Below are positions 6,093 to 6,339 of a DNA stretch of 6,339 nt, piece after piece (position 1 is the first letter of the stretch; the number at the start of each line of letters is the position of its first letter). Origin of the DNA: CAYPOY01 sp964412395 (GTDB lineage: Bacteria; Chloroflexota; Anaerolineae; B4-G1); the NCBI GenBank assembly GCA_964412395.1, contig CAYPOY010000309.1, forward strand, positions 1-6,339. The letters run 5' to 3'. Below the pieces are notes generated by a model that saw only the letters and a list, made by a program, of their open reading frames with translations, was not told the origin of the DNA and searched no databases. A program made the translations under genes and the position numbers.

Positions 6093-6339
6093 GCCTGCTG
6101 GGGGGACATTGCTTCCGGGAAGGCTGCCTTGTGCGGGAGGGCGGTGGGCCGTACCTGCGCTTATAGACAGTAAAGGGCTCGGTCGGGAGACCTTCGCCCA
6201 TCAGCCTGAGTAGTTACTGGACTGCGCTAAGGGGCTCGGTCGGGAGACCTTCGCCCATCAGCCTGAGTAGTTACTGGACTGCGTTAAAGGGCTCGGTCGG
6301 GAGACCTTCGCCCATCAGCCTGAGTAGTTACTGGACTGC
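6093..6339 (+). ncRNA. Predicted structured RNA: leader plus tandem two-hairpin modules, cut by the window end
   Basis: The transcript expected from the promoter at 6059-6086 has a leader of about 80 nt followed by at least three 57-nt modules. The leader can form a stem of GTGCGGG (6131-6137) with CCTGCGC (6154-6160), seven pairs with two G-U wobbles. Each module can form two hairpins. Hairpin 1 pairs GGGC with GCCC and, inside, GGTC with GACC around a GGGA (GNRA) tetraloop. Hairpin 2 pairs CAGCC with GGaCTG (one bulged A) and, inside, AGT with ACT. I do not recognise the family. No terminator is visible before the window ends. A protein-coding alternative is weak: the only frame open through the repeats has no start codon in view. 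Confidence 0.45.
6175..6339. repeat. Tandem array of a 57-nt unit, three copies (last one cut)
   Basis: Copies start with GGGCTCGGTCGGGAGACC at 6175, 6232 and 6289, giving a period of exactly 57 nt. Positions 1-51 of the unit are identical in all three copies. The only differences are in the linker at positions 51-57: CGCTAAG after copy 1 and CGTTAAA after copy 2; copy 3 is cut at 6339 after its 51st base. The bases just before copy 1 (TTATAGACAGTAAA) resemble a degenerate unit end. Whole units repeat without unique spacers, so this is not a CRISPR array. The unit is 19 codons long and one plus-strand frame stays open through it (period GSVGRPSPISLSSYWTALK), but other frames are closed by TAG or TGA. 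The window ends inside the array, so the true copy number is unknown. Confidence 0.95.

Noticed and set aside
6281..6290. Repeat junction CGTTAAAG as an integron attC R' box (GTTRRRY)
   Set aside because: The last base is G rather than a pyrimidine, the other junction reads CGCTAAG, no matching RYYYAAC partner pairs with it, and the unit folds into two separate hairpins instead of one attC-type palindrome.
6175..6339. Repeats as a CRISPR array
   Set aside because: The complete 57-nt period is repeated with no unique spacers; only two bases differ between linkers, and no cas gene is present.

Overview
The window is GC-rich bacterial DNA carrying five convincing protein genes and, at its right edge, an array of near-identical 57-nt repeats. 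The mix of genes (integron-type integrase, pseudouridine-5'-phosphate glycosidase, V4R-domain protein, polytopic membrane protein fused to an endonuclease/exonuclease/phosphatase domain, YgeY-like M20 hydrolase) and the codon and protein style suggest an environmental bacterium, possibly Chloroflexota/Anaerolineae. That placement is an impression from gene style, not from a phylogenetic marker.

Layout. Bases 1-253 are non-coding and hold a promoter candidate and a ribosome binding site for the only rightward protein gene, an integron integrase (254-1225). Its IntI-specific insertion is clear, but the conserved histidine of the HxxR catalytic motif is a glutamine. It converges, with only 7 nt between stop codons, on a leftward four-gene operon that fills 1233-5926. 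In transcription order the operon is: YgeY-like M20 metallohydrolase (5926-4733), V4R-domain protein (4711-4043), psuG (4046-3141) and a 627-aa membrane/EEP fusion protein (3116-1233). The gaps are 21 nt, a 4-nt GTGA overlap and 24 nt, so co-transcription is likely. A good sigma-70-type promoter lies just upstream of the first gene.

Bases 5927-6339 contain no convincing protein gene. The region holds the divergent operon promoter, two tandem rightward promoters (one with a perfect TTGACA, a 16-nt spacer and an extended -10), a leader of about 80 nt, and then at least three tandem copies of a 57-nt unit running off the window end. Each unit can fold into two consecutive hairpins, the first capped by a GNRA tetraloop. 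The 50 nt covering both hairpins are identical in every copy; only the 7-nt linker varies. This looks like a strongly expressed, modular structured RNA and is the most likely undescribed element here.

How the genes may work together: PsuG releases uracil and ribose-5-phosphate from pseudouridine monophosphate, and the YgeY family is associated in other bacteria with purine/urate-type nitrogen catabolism. A nucleobase or RNA-breakdown salvage theme for the operon is therefore conceivable, with the V4R protein as a possible ligand or metal sensor. This is inference only.
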